Shown piece after piece: positions 1 to 8,602 of a DNA stretch of 64,000 bases. Source of the DNA: JAGDZR01 sp049115695 (GTDB lineage: Bacteria > Bacteroidota > Bacteroidia > Cytophagales > Cyclobacteriaceae); the NCBI GenBank assembly GCA_049115695.1, contig JAGDZR010000002.1:62001-126000 (forward strand). The letters are read 5' to 3'. Position 1 is the first letter of the stretch. The number at the start of each line of letters is the position of its first letter. The position numbers were made by a program, and so were the translations under genes. A model generated the notes under the pieces. That model searched no databases, was not told where the DNA came from, and saw nothing but the letters and a program-made list of their open reading frames with translations.

Positions 1-1298
1 TCGTTCGGTAATACTTCATTCATATCAGTGGATATCAAACCGGGCTGATAGCTTGTTTCGGGAAGGTTTGATGAGATCTTTCCATTCACAAAATCAGCTA
101 GCCGTTGAGCAGGCGCCACCTGAGACTCACCTCCCATTTGCCATGCCTTCTTTTCGACTGCTGCCTGGAATTCCATAGCGGCAAGTTCCTCGTGTTGATG
201 AAACTCAGGAATATCCTCTAACTCCACAGCTACTACAATTCCCGAATTTGCAAACTGACTGTCTCTTCTTGATGGACTCATTCCGTTTACCACCAATTCT
301 CCAGGAGCAGTGGCGGCAGGTACTATAAAGCCACCTGGGCACATGCAAAAAGAGAAAACTCCCCGACTTGATTGCTGAAGATGTGTCTGGTGCACAATTG
401 AGTAAGCAGAAGCCGGTAACAATGGGCCTCTGTCTTCACATTTGTACTGGATTTTATCAATGATCGATTGAGGGTGCTCGACTCTCACACCCAAAGCAAA
501 TGGTTTTGCTTCTATTGCGACATTTCGTCTTTTGAGTAACCTGAATATATCCCTTGCGGAATGTCCTGTAGCCAGGATAGTGGCTACTCCTACATGTTGA
601 TTGCCTGCTTGGTCCAGTACTCCTTTTAACTCATTGTCCTGGATGATCAGGTCTTCAACGCGTAAATTAAAATGGATTTCTCCGCCATGCTGGATGATTT
701 CCTCTCTGAGAGCGGCAATCAGCTTGGGCAGTTTATTGGTGCCAATATGAGGATGTGCCTCAAATAAAATATTAGGATTCGCACCATGCGCTACCAGAAT
801 CTCAAAGATGCGCCTAACCGATCCCCGCTTTTTCGATCGCGTATACAGCTTACCGTCCGAATAGGTGCCGGCACCACCCTCACCAAAACAATAATTGCTG
901 TCTGGGTTGACTATGTGTTCCTTGTTGATCTTGGCCAGATCTCTTCTTCGGGTTTGAACATCCTTACCTCGCTCCAGAATGATTGGCTTAAATCCTAGCT
1001 CAATTGCCTTTAATCCTGCAAAAAGTCCAGCTGGACCGGCACCCACAATGATTACTTGAGGACAGGAAGACACATTGTTTTGACTGGCATGATACTCATT
1101 GAAAGAGATGTCAATTGGTTTCGAATCAATTGTGACCTGTAAATTGATTTTGATTGTTTTTTGACGAGCATCGATTGACCGTCTTTCTATGCGAAAGAAT
1201 TCTTCCGTGGACTTAAGTTTTTTGCTTGTCAGATATGAATCAAGCGATTGTTCATCGAGTCCTATTTCTGGAGGAACAACAAGTGTTATTTGCTTCAC
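1..1298 (-). CDS. FAD-dependent dehydrogenase (COG2509-like), C-terminus cut by window edge
   Basis: I read this frame directly from the reverse strand; it is open from a GTG at 1298-1296 to the window edge, about 432 codons. After roughly 85 residues of N-terminal domain comes a Rossmann dinucleotide motif, VIIVGAGPAGLFAGLKAIEL, then the family signature ILERGKDVQTRRRD and FGEGGAGTYSDGKLYTR. This fits the uncharacterised NAD(P)/FAD-dependent oxidoreductases of COG2509, usually about 520 residues, so roughly 90 residues lie beyond the edge. The substrate is unknown. The GTG is chosen because it is the first start codon in frame after a perfect -7 box (1303-1310). Family sure, reaction not. 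Confidence 0.85.
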   Translation of the reverse strand, partial: MKQITLVVPPEIGLDEQSLDSYLTSKKLKSTEEFFRIERRSIDARQKTIKINLQVTIDSKPIDISFNEYHASQNNVSSCPQVIIVGAGPAGLFAGLKAIELGFKPIILERGKDVQTRRRDLAKINKEHIVNPDSNYCFGEGGAGTYSDGKLYTRSKKRGSVRRIFEILVAHGANPNILFEAHPHIGTNKLPKLIAALREEIIQHGGEIHFNLRVEDLIIQDNELKGVLDQAGNQHVGVATILATGHSARDIFRLLKRRNVAIEAKPFALGVRVEHPQSIIDKIQYKCEDRGPLLPASAYSIVHQTHLQQSSRGVFSFCMCPGGFIVPAATAPGELVVNGMSPSRRDSQFANSGIVVAVELEDIPEFHQHEELAAMEFQAAVEKKAWQMGGESQVAPAQRLADFVNGKISSNLPETSYQPGLISTDMNEVLPN

Positions 1299-1302
1299 CG
1301 CG

Positions 1303-1310
1303 CAAAGGTA
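1303..1310 (-). promoter_or_regulatory. Bacteroidota -7 promoter box for the FAD dehydrogenase
   Basis: The minus strand reads TACCTTTG, a perfect match to TAnnTTTG. Only four bases separate it from the GTG start at 1298, so the transcript would begin at or next to the start codon. No convincing -33 TTG is seen. Confidence 0.5.
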
Positions 1311-1360
1311 AGCTCGAAACAGACGTTGATTTCAGTTGATATGTGCTAATTGAGGTCTAC

Positions 1361-1397
1361 GCATGAAAAAAGGCCCACGAAGGGCCTTTTTTCATGC
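1361..1397 (-). terminator. Bidirectional intrinsic terminator
   Basis: A perfect 16-bp inverted repeat (1361-1376 with 1382-1397) around a 5-base loop. The stem contains an A6/T6 block, so either strand gives a GC hairpin followed by U residues. The stop codon of the small minus-strand gene at 1392 lies inside the stem, so the hairpin most likely terminates that gene. Confidence 0.8.
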
Positions 1398-1583
1398 GGT
1401 GGCATGTATAAAACAATGATTTAAGGTTTGTTTGTACACGTTTCCAAATTTGGAGTAGCACCATTCCTTGAGCTGTTGAATTTCTTCGCTGACCAAGGAT
1501 TTTATCGCTTTCAGAAGTTCTTTTTCAAACAATTTTTGATCGAAACTAACTTTTGAGAGGATAGTCTTGAAGTACTCTAACAT
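1392..1583 (-). CDS. Small conserved hypothetical protein (63 aa)
   Basis: A 63-residue helical, lysine- and glutamate-rich protein starting MLEYFKTILSKVSFDQKLFE. No signal peptide or membrane segment. The pattern resembles a family of short uncharacterised Cytophagales proteins that I recall with similar N-termini, which makes it more likely real than a chance frame; function unknown. It has its own terminator, whose stem overlaps the TGA stop, and is divergent from batD. A chance ORF remains possible. Confidence 0.6.
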   Translation of the reverse strand: MLEYFKTILSKVSFDQKLFEKELLKAIKSLVSEEIQQLKEWCYSKFGNVYKQTLNHCFIHATA

Positions 1584-1598
1584 ACCTAATTGAAATTT

Positions 1599-1630
1599 TT
1601 GTTAAGAACTAAACCGATAATGTAAATTTG
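1599..1630 (+). promoter_or_regulatory. Promoter upstream of batD
   Basis: TTG at 1599-1601, 21 bases, then TAAATTTG at 1623-1630, a perfect Bacteroidota -7 box. The start site would be near 1636, giving a 5' leader of about 45 or 90 bases depending on which batD start is used. Confidence 0.5.
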
Positions 1631-1682
1631 ACGTTCTGTCTTTGGACATAATCGTTACCAAAAGGTATGAAATTCTAAGGTA

Positions 1683-3164
1683 ATGAGCAAGCCAAATTCA
1701 AAATGTAAACGATTTCAAAGAGCGTCGATGATTAGAACGATTAGAATGTTGATGAGTTGTGTGTTGGGAGTGGTTTTTTTTCAAGTATCACAAGCTCAGG
1801 AGGTTAAGGTTGAGATGGGTCCAGACAAGGTAGCAACTAACCAACTATGGACTATAACAGTAACCATTCAGAACGAACGACTAAAGAATTACAGTCCCTT
1901 CCCTGAGATAGAAGGATTTGTGAAGCGAGGGACTTCTTCATCTACCTCAACGAGTTACGTCAATGGTCAAATGTCTTCCTCTCAAAGCATTATTCAGAAT
2001 TATCAGCCAACTGCCGAAGGAATCGTAACTGTGCCAAACTTTACCATGACCATCAACAATGCGCAATTTCGAATTCCTGGTAAAAAAGTGACGGTTGGTC
2101 CTCCGGTGCAACGTCAACCTCAACGCGACCCTTTTGCAGATTTTTTTAATCAACGACCATCACAACCGACTGAATTCATCGATGTAGAGGCTGACGCTTT
2201 TTTAGCGCTTACAACAGATAAGTCTGAAGTTTATGTGGGAGAAGGATTTACAACAACCTTAGCGTTTTATGTTTCAGAAAACAATAGAGCGGACATGAGA
2301 TTTTATGATCTGGGTAATCAAATTACGGAAATCGTAAAGCAGATAAAGCCAGGTAGTTGCTGGGAGGAGAACTTCAATATTGACAACATAAACGGGGAGC
2401 CAGTGGTGATAAGGGGTAGGAGCTATACTCAATACAAGATTTATCAAGCAGCGTATTTTCCACTGAATGTCCAGCAAATAGATTTTCCGACAGTCGGATT
2501 AAAGCTGATTAAGTACAAGCAAGCAAAGAACCCTGGATTTTTTGGACGTAACCGACAAGAAGACTTTGAGACATTCTATAGCAAGTCTAAAACAGTCGCT
2601 GTTAAAGAACTACCACCTCATCCATTGAAAGAAAGTGTAGCAGTGGGAAATTATAGGTTACAGGAAAAAATCAGTAGCGAAGATTTACAGACCAGTCAAA
2701 GCTTCAATTATTCCTTTAATATCATGGGCGAAGGAAATATCAGCGCAATCGAACCGCCAGGTTTTCCGGAAAACAAAGTATTTGACATTTATGAACCGGA
2801 TGTGAGACAAAACATCCGAAGAGCCTCAAATGCAGTTACAGGGACCAAGTCATTTGATTACTATGTGATTCCTAATGAGCCAGGAAAGTACGAACTCAAT
2901 GATTTTTTTCAATGGGTATTTTTCAATCCAGACAAAGATCGTTACGATACGCTTAGTTCCAGAGCTGTTGTCAATGTGGAAGGAGAAAGCCGGCAAAATG
3001 AATATATTTCATCAAGTGATTTGGGGTCATTCTATGATGGTATTGAATTTGAAGACAATGACCTTCAGCCAATTAATCAAAGTTCTTGGGTTCAAATCCT
3101 GGCGAACCTATTTATCTTCGCTGCTTTGATATTTTCGGCGGTTCTCGTATTCAAAAATAAATGA
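1683..3164 (+). CDS. batD: BatD family protein
   Basis: A 493-residue exported protein with an N-terminal hydrophobic signal ending near VSQAQ, a long beta-rich periplasmic part with the BatD pattern (KVEMGPDKVATNQLWTITV, then NYSPFPEIEGF), and one C-terminal membrane helix (about 468-488) ending in KNK. BatD belongs to the Bacteroides aerotolerance (Bat) group, normally beside MoxR, BatA, BatB, BatC and BatE; none of those is visible here, so this is an orphan or secondary copy. ATG 1728 would give a more normal signal peptide than the ATG at 1683. The gene overlaps aroC by 4 bases. Confidence 0.85.
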   Translation: MSKPNSKCKRFQRASMIRTIRMLMSCVLGVVFFQVSQAQEVKVEMGPDKVATNQLWTITVTIQNERLKNYSPFPEIEGFVKRGTSSSTSTSYVNGQMSSSQSIIQNYQPTAEGIVTVPNFTMTINNAQFRIPGKKVTVGPPVQRQPQRDPFADFFNQRPSQPTEFIDVEADAFLALTTDKSEVYVGEGFTTTLAFYVSENNRADMRFYDLGNQITEIVKQIKPGSCWEENFNIDNINGEPVVIRGRSYTQYKIYQAAYFPLNVQQIDFPTVGLKLIKYKQAKNPGFFGRNRQEDFETFYSKSKTVAVKELPPHPLKESVAVGNYRLQEKISSEDLQTSQSFNYSFNIMGEGNISAIEPPGFPENKVFDIYEPDVRQNIRRASNAVTGTKSFDYYVIPNEPGKYELNDFFQWVFFNPDKDRYDTLSSRAVVNVEGESRQNEYISSSDLGSFYDGIEFEDNDLQPINQSSWVQILANLFIFAALIFSAVLVFKNK

Positions 3165-4246
3165 GTAATTCTTTCGGTAACATTTTTAAGATCACCACTT
3201 TTGGTGAGTCACATGGTCCTGCACTGGGAGTCACGATTGATGGCGTTCCAGCAGGAATCTCTATAGACCTGGAGGCGATTCAATTGGAGCTCTCTCGCAG
3301 AAAACCAGGACAAAGCAAAATCACTACACAGCGGAAAGAGGAGGATCAGGTAGAGATACTATCAGGGGTATTTGAAGGAAAGTCAACAGGCACTCCGATT
3401 GGGATGTTAATCCGAAACAAAGACCAGAAGAGCAAAGATTATTCGCACATCTCAGAAAAATTTCGCCCATCTCATGCTGATTTTACATACGAGCACAAGT
3501 ATGGTGAGCGAGATTACCGAGGAGGGGGACGAAGTTCAGCCAGAGAAACAGCCGCACGCGTAGCGGCAGGTGCAGTGGCCAAACAGTTTTTGAAGCAATC
3601 TGTAGGTGTAGCGTTTTATGCCTACGTTTCACAAGTGGGTGATTTAAAACTGAATAAGCCTTATACTGAACTGGACTTAGGACAAACAGATGACAATGAC
3701 GTCAGATGTCCGGACCAGGAAGTAGCAAAGCAGATGTTTGACCTGATCGATCAGGTCCGAAAAGAGCAAGATACCATTGGAGGAGTGGTTACGGGTGTCA
3801 TTAAACAGTGTCCTGTCGGACTAGGGGAGCCAGCATTTGATAAGCTTCATGCTGCCCTTGGAAGTGCAATGCTTGGGATCAATGCTGTAAAGGGATTTGA
3901 ATATGGTAGCGGATTTGAGGGAGTGAGCATGCGTGGTTCAGCCCATAATGACGAGTTTTATATGGAGGCTGACCGGGTCCGAACGAAGACTAATCATAGT
4001 GGGGGGATCCAGGGAGGTATTTCCAATGGGGAGGACGTTTACTTCAATGTGGCTTTTAAACCTGTCGCCACCATCATGCAGGATCAGGCAAGTGTTGACA
4101 AGCGCGGAAAAGAAACTACCGTGTCTGGTAAAGGTCGACATGATCCTTGCGTTGTTCCACGTGCAGTACCGATTGTCGAAGCTATGGCGGCCCTCGTCAT
4201 TGCGGATTTCTATTTAATAGCCAGAACAAATAAATTACGGGCTTGA
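3161..4246 (+). CDS. aroC: Chorismate synthase
   Basis: A 361-residue cytosolic enzyme converting 5-enolpyruvylshikimate-3-phosphate to chorismate with reduced FMN, the last shared step of aromatic biosynthesis. Signatures in order: FGNIFKITTFGESHGPALG at the N-terminus, RPSHADFTYEHKYGERDYRG near 100-120, GGGRSSARETAARVAAGAVA just after, and the late SGKGRHDPCVVPRAVPIVEA near 325-345. Length is usual for the family. The ATG overlaps the batD stop as ATGA, so the two are translationally coupled although functionally unrelated; no other shikimate gene is near. Confidence 0.97.
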   Translation: MSNSFGNIFKITTFGESHGPALGVTIDGVPAGISIDLEAIQLELSRRKPGQSKITTQRKEEDQVEILSGVFEGKSTGTPIGMLIRNKDQKSKDYSHISEKFRPSHADFTYEHKYGERDYRGGGRSSARETAARVAAGAVAKQFLKQSVGVAFYAYVSQVGDLKLNKPYTELDLGQTDDNDVRCPDQEVAKQMFDLIDQVRKEQDTIGGVVTGVIKQCPVGLGEPAFDKLHAALGSAMLGINAVKGFEYGSGFEGVSMRGSAHNDEFYMEADRVRTKTNHSGGIQGGISNGEDVYFNVAFKPVATIMQDQASVDKRGKETTVSGKGRHDPCVVPRAVPIVEAMAALVIADFYLIARTNKLRA

Positions 4247-4281
4247 CATTAACCCCGGCCCATATGCTAGCGCTCAAATGC

Positions 4282-4289
4282 TAAGTTTG
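4282..4289 (+). promoter_or_regulatory. -7 promoter box before the first symporter
   Basis: TAAGTTTG, a perfect TAnnTTTG, 27 bases before the ATG at 4317. A -33 element at proper spacing is not obvious. It suggests the symporter pair is transcribed separately from batD-aroC. Confidence 0.4.
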
Positions 4290-4316
4290 AATGGGACGGT
4301 AAACTGACCGTTCAAA

Positions 4317-5630
4317 ATGAAAAAACTGGCACTTCACACCCAAATATTAATTGGGATGGTTCTTGGATTGATTGTAGGGCTGATTTGCCTGCAATCAACT
4401 TTTCTCTCACAATTTGTAGTTGATTTTATCAAACCCGTAGGTGCCATTTTCATTCGCGCATTGAAAATGGTTGCTGTTCCGTTAGTGCTTGCTTCTCTGA
4501 TCATTGGAGTGGCCAATATGGGTGATATTTCGAAACTTTCGAGAATGGGGGGTAAAACCTTGCTGATTTTTGTAGTCACCACTGTAATCAGTATTACCAT
4601 TGGATTGTCGCTGGTAGCCATAGCCAAGCCTGGCCATAAATTACCTGAATCAACACGGACCAACTTAATGGAGCTATATGATCAGAATGTAGAAGGCCAG
4701 GTGTCAAAAGCAGGAGACTTCAAGACAAGAGGGCCATTGCAGCCGCTGATAGATATGGTGCCGGACAATATTTTCAAAGCCACAACGAGCAATAGTAGTA
4801 TGCTGCAGGTCGTGTTTTTTGCCTTGATTGTGGGCATAGCGCTACTGCAAATCCCAAAAGAGCGAGGTGCAACTGTACTGAGCTTTTTCAATGGCATCAA
4901 CGATGTAGTGATCAAGATTGTAGAGTACATCATGATGATTGCGCCTTATGGTGTTTTCGCGTTGATGACATCCTTAATCATAGACATAGCAGGTGACGAC
5001 CCCTCCAAAGCTGTAGACTTGCTACTGGCACTTTTGTGGTATTCACTAACAGTGATTGCCGGCATGGCTGTAATGATGGTCGTGATTTACCCAATGCTTT
5101 TAAGTTTCTTTTCGAAAATCAAATACAAAGATTTTTTCAAGGGTATGAGACCTGCCATGTTGCTGGGATTTAGTACCAGTTCGAGCACTGCAACTTTGCC
5201 CGTTACAATGGATCGTGTTGAAAAACATCTTGGTGTGTCGGAAGAAGTTGCAAGCTTCGTGCTGCCACTTGGTGCGACCATCAATATGAATGGTACCAGT
5301 CTTTATCAAGGTGTAACCGCAGTGTTCATTGCACAAGCACTTGGACTCGAATTGTCTTTGACGGCTCAATTGACCATTGTGTTAACCGCCACTCTGGCGG
5401 CAGTGGGCACAGCTGGAGTACCTGGTGCAGGAATGGTGATGCTGGTGGTGGTGTTGGAAGCTGTAGGTATTCCCGCTGCTGGCATTGCGTTGATCATGGC
5501 TCCCGAAAGAATATTGGACATGATCCGAACCATGGTAAATATTACTGGCGATGCTTCGGTAGCGGTAGTGGTGGCGTCCACTGAAGGGAAACTAGACGAG
5601 GCTTCAGCAAATACTGACACTAACGATTAG
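4317..5630 (+). CDS. Dicarboxylate/amino acid:cation symporter (DAACS), copy 1
   Basis: A 437-residue multi-pass inner-membrane transporter of the GltP/DctA fold, taking up acidic amino acids or C4-dicarboxylates with Na+ or H+. It has the serine-rich re-entrant loop (GFSTSSSTATLPVTMDRVE, near 285-303), the following FVLPLGATINMNGTSLYQGV with the NMNGT cation-site motif, and the late AAVGTAGVPGAGMVML loop. Length is typical. A second copy follows after 57 bases, so the two form a tandem pair, probably cotranscribed. Which substrate is used cannot be told. Confidence 0.93.
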   Translation: MKKLALHTQILIGMVLGLIVGLICLQSTFLSQFVVDFIKPVGAIFIRALKMVAVPLVLASLIIGVANMGDISKLSRMGGKTLLIFVVTTVISITIGLSLVAIAKPGHKLPESTRTNLMELYDQNVEGQVSKAGDFKTRGPLQPLIDMVPDNIFKATTSNSSMLQVVFFALIVGIALLQIPKERGATVLSFFNGINDVVIKIVEYIMMIAPYGVFALMTSLIIDIAGDDPSKAVDLLLALLWYSLTVIAGMAVMMVVIYPMLLSFFSKIKYKDFFKGMRPAMLLGFSTSSSTATLPVTMDRVEKHLGVSEEVASFVLPLGATINMNGTSLYQGVTAVFIAQALGLELSLTAQLTIVLTATLAAVGTAGVPGAGMVMLVVVLEAVGIPAAGIALIMAPERILDMIRTMVNITGDASVAVVVASTEGKLDEASANTDTND

Positions 5631-5687
5631 TATTGACCACAACATCCAACAAAATTTAGTTTTATTTGAGCTTGCACATTTCTCAAT

Positions 5688-7097
5688 ATGAAAAAATTAC
5701 CTCTTCATTTTAAAATACTCATTGGCCTTGTCCTGGGAGTCATTTGGGCATTTGTATCGAGCGCACTAGGGTGGAATTCGTTTACAATCAACTGGATCGA
5801 TCCATTCGGCACCATATTCATCAGATTACTGAAGTTTATCGCAGTACCACTGGTCTTGTTTTCGATCATTAACGGAGTATCGGGTTTAAGCGATATTTCA
5901 AAGCTGGGAAGACTAGGAGGTAAAACATTGTTGGCCTATATGGTTACTACCGTAATGGCCGTCACTGTTGGGCTTACATTAGTCAATGTAATCAAGCCAG
6001 GTAGCTACATGGAAGAGGAGCAGCGTATCAAAAATCGACTTTCCTACGAGATATGGCTACAGGACAACAACATGGGACTTTCGCAAGATGGTCAGTCGTT
6101 TTTGTCAGATCCTCAGTACGAGCAATATCTTTCCGAAGCTCAGAAGGGAAGAGAATTGAGTGAGAAAGAAAGGGGAGATCTTGAGGCTAAAATGCAGTCT
6201 GCTGAAGCTCAGAAATCAGCTTCACCTTTGAAATTCGTTGTTGACATGGTCCCTGAAAACATAATGGGGGCAATCTCAAATAATCAGCTGATGCTGCAGG
6301 TGATTTTCTTTGCCATTTTCTTCGGCATTACAGTTGTACTCATTCCTAAGGACAAAGCACAGCCCGTAATAGGATTTATTCAAGGTGTTAATGCGGTCTT
6401 TCTTAAAATGGTGGATCTGGTGATGAAGGCCGCTCCATTTTTTGTTTTTTGTTTGCTGGCTGGTATTGTAGCCAAGATGGCAGATACACCTGGAGAGGTG
6501 TTTGAGTTATTCCTGGGATTGGGTTCATATGCACTGACATTGATTGCTGGTTTGATGTTTGTGGTGGTGGTCTTGTATCCATTGATACTTAAAGTTTTCA
6601 TTCCCAAACTGACCTATAAAGAGCTCTTTAAAAACCTTAGCCCAGCTCAATTTCTTGCTTTTTCCACTAGCTCTAGTGCGGCTACTCTACCAGTGACAAT
6701 GGAATGTGTAGAGGACAATATGGGTGTTCCTAGATCTGTATCAAGTTTTGTATTACCCATCGGTGCTACTGTTAATATGGATGGCACTAGCCTTCACCAG
6801 GCCGTAGCTGTGATATTTATGGCTCAATTGCACATGATCGACCTGACGATTGCTCAGCAGTTAATCATTGTGCTGACAGCTTCATTGGCATCTATTGGCG
6901 CAGCAGCGGTCCCAAGTGCGGGACTTATCATGATGATCATTGTTTTACAATCAGTGGGTCTCAATCCGGCTTGGGTAGCAATAATATTCCCTATTGATAG
7001 ACCGCTGGATATGCTTAGGACGGTTGTAAACGTAACAGGTGATGCCACAGTTTCTACATTGATTGCAAAATCCGAGGGAGAGCTGACCAAATACTGA
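5688..7097 (+). CDS. Dicarboxylate/amino acid:cation symporter (DAACS), copy 2 with inserted loop
   Basis: A 469-residue paralog of the preceding gene with the same hallmark loops: STSSSAATLPVTMECVEDN, FVLPIGATVNMDGTSLHQ and IGAAAVPSAGLIMM. It differs by a charged, mostly hydrophilic insertion of about 40 residues between early membrane helices (about 105-180, ending AQKSASPLKF), which copy 1 lacks in this form. The cation motif is NMDGT here and NMNGT in copy 1, which hints at different ion or substrate preference. A hairpin at 7119-7145 follows the stop. Confidence 0.92.
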   Translation: MKKLPLHFKILIGLVLGVIWAFVSSALGWNSFTINWIDPFGTIFIRLLKFIAVPLVLFSIINGVSGLSDISKLGRLGGKTLLAYMVTTVMAVTVGLTLVNVIKPGSYMEEEQRIKNRLSYEIWLQDNNMGLSQDGQSFLSDPQYEQYLSEAQKGRELSEKERGDLEAKMQSAEAQKSASPLKFVVDMVPENIMGAISNNQLMLQVIFFAIFFGITVVLIPKDKAQPVIGFIQGVNAVFLKMVDLVMKAAPFFVFCLLAGIVAKMADTPGEVFELFLGLGSYALTLIAGLMFVVVVLYPLILKVFIPKLTYKELFKNLSPAQFLAFSTSSSAATLPVTMECVEDNMGVPRSVSSFVLPIGATVNMDGTSLHQAVAVIFMAQLHMIDLTIAQQLIIVLTASLASIGAAAVPSAGLIMMIIVLQSVGLNPAWVAIIFPIDRPLDMLRTVVNVTGDATVSTLIAKSEGELTKY

Positions 7098-7118
7098 TCT
7101 ATTTTATGCCAATTGCTT

Positions 7119-7145
7119 CAAAGTTGAACTATTTGTTCAACTTTG
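7119..7145 (+). other. Perfect hairpin between symporter and nfu genes
   Basis: An 11-bp perfect stem (7119-7129 with 7135-7145) around TATTT. It is not followed by a clear T-run, so it is a weak terminator or 3'-end stabiliser rather than a textbook terminator. Its right arm ends CAACTTTG, one mismatch from a -7 box, 25 bases before the nfu ATG. Confidence 0.5.
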
Positions 7146-7170
7146 CCCTTTATTATTGAAAGGTTGAAAA

Positions 7171-7752
7171 ATGAGTGAAAGCAAGATCCCCGTTAGTGTA
7201 TATACAGAATCTAATCCAAACCCGAATTCACTGAAATTTGTAGTGAATTTCATGCTGCTCCCAGAAGGAGTAACACGAGATTATCCGGATGAGACGAGTA
7301 CTGCTGAGGCACCATTGGCCGCCAGGTTATTTCAGTTGCCATATGTGACACGAGTTTTTTACATGAGCAATTTTGTGACAGTGACCAAGCAGGAAGAAAC
7401 AGATTGGTACGAGATCAAAAATGAGGTCAGTGGCATTATTAAGACATTTTTGGAAGAGGGACAACAAATCCTTACCGAACAACATGTTGAAGAGGATCAT
7501 AATGTAACTGATGCTGATTCAGATGTAGAGGTCAAAATCAAAGGCATATTGGATGAATATATCCGACCGGCAGTTGAAATGGACGGAGGTGCCATTTCCT
7601 TTCATTCTTTTGATGAGGGTGTAGTCAAGGTATTGTTAAAAGGCAGTTGCTCTGGGTGTCCGAGCTCAACGCTTACGCTGAAAGCAGGAATTGAAAATCT
7701 ATTGAAGAAAATGGTTCCGGGCGTTGAAGAAGTGGTTGCAGAAGGGGTTTAA
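7171..7752 (+). CDS. Nfu-type iron-sulfur cluster carrier
   Basis: A 193-residue cytosolic scaffold/carrier that delivers Fe-S clusters to apoproteins. The N-terminal half is the Nfu_N domain (YTESNPNPNSLKFVVN near 11-26); a linker follows; the C-terminal NifU domain (about 118-193) has RPAVEMDGGAISF and the cluster-binding CxxC in GSCSGCPSSTLTLK. Both cysteines are present, so it should be functional. It stands alone, with no suf or isc genes visible. Its stop directly abuts the stop of the opposing lipoprotein gene with no intervening base. Confidence 0.92.
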   Translation: MSESKIPVSVYTESNPNPNSLKFVVNFMLLPEGVTRDYPDETSTAEAPLAARLFQLPYVTRVFYMSNFVTVTKQEETDWYEIKNEVSGIIKTFLEEGQQILTEQHVEEDHNVTDADSDVEVKIKGILDEYIRPAVEMDGGAISFHSFDEGVVKVLLKGSCSGCPSSTLTLKAGIENLLKKMVPGVEEVVAEGV

Positions 7753-8520
7753 CTATTGCCATACTTTATAATCGTAGTAGTCGAATTCTGCTCGCAAATA
7801 CTCAATGTTTCCCAAACTATCTGATCGATAGCTTTTTCGTTTTTTATGAAAGAGCACTGGAGCGGAATTGTCAAAGGAGAGGTTCTCAAGCAAAGCATAA
7901 GTTGGAGCGTGATAAACCATGCTCCCTTCAAAATAGCCACTTTTCACATTGAAATAATACCACCAGAGGTCTTGAGTTGAGTGATTTTCATGGTCTGCCG
8001 GGTTATAGCGAGCTTCGATAACATTTACAGTAGATCCATTACGCAAGGTTGTTTGTCCCTTGTAAGTGAGGATGGTGCCAGCATCAATCAACTTATAGGG
8101 CTGAGCAAGGACGTACAATGCGCTCATTACCGATTGTCTTAACTTTTCTTTATCCGCCACTACTGGCTGATCCTTGAGCAGTTTGATTACATCATTTTCG
8201 GTGAAGACAATAGCGTGGGAGGTAGTGTCGACACGCCAGGAGATGTCTGCTGTAAATCTTGGATTGAACCGATAGAAATGTTTTTGGAGTACGTCCGATT
8301 CCTTGGAGCTATCTGGATGATATAAAATCGATCGCTTCATATATTGCATCGAATCTATTGCCCACCAATTTTCCAATCCTCCGGACTGCTTCATTGCTCT
8401 GGAAAGTATGTCTTTTGCTTTACTGTCAGCAATATGATCAAAAGGAGTATCATTAGGTGCTTCTTGGCTTGATGCACAACCGATGACAAATAGAACAATC
8501 AAAACCAACCAATTTTTCAT
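7753..8520 (-). CDS. Lipoprotein, outer-membrane-lipoprotein-sorting-like (DUF6503-like)
   Basis: A 255-residue exported lipoprotein: hydrophobic signal MKNWLVLIVLFVIGCASSQ with lipobox IGC. The remainder (AKDILSRAMKQSGGLENWW, then YMKRSILYHPDS and a YYFNVKSGYFEGSMVYH stretch) resembles Bacteroidota proteins annotated DUF6503, thought to adopt a LolA/LolB-like half-barrel. The family assignment is from pattern memory and moderately sure; the ligand is unknown. Divergent from the lipocalin-like gene at 8603. Confidence 0.7.
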   Translation of the reverse strand: MKNWLVLIVLFVIGCASSQEAPNDTPFDHIADSKAKDILSRAMKQSGGLENWWAIDSMQYMKRSILYHPDSSKESDVLQKHFYRFNPRFTADISWRVDTTSHAIVFTENDVIKLLKDQPVVADKEKLRQSVMSALYVLAQPYKLIDAGTILTYKGQTTLRNGSTVNVIEARYNPADHENHSTQDLWWYYFNVKSGYFEGSMVYHAPTYALLENLSFDNSAPVLFHKKRKSYRSDSLGNIEYLRAEFDYYDYKVWQ

Positions 8521-8602
8521 CCTGTCAATTTAACCATTGAGTTGGATAAATCCGGAATTTTTGATTTTGCTCCCTGATTTCTATTTTTAAGAATAAAACA
8601 AA

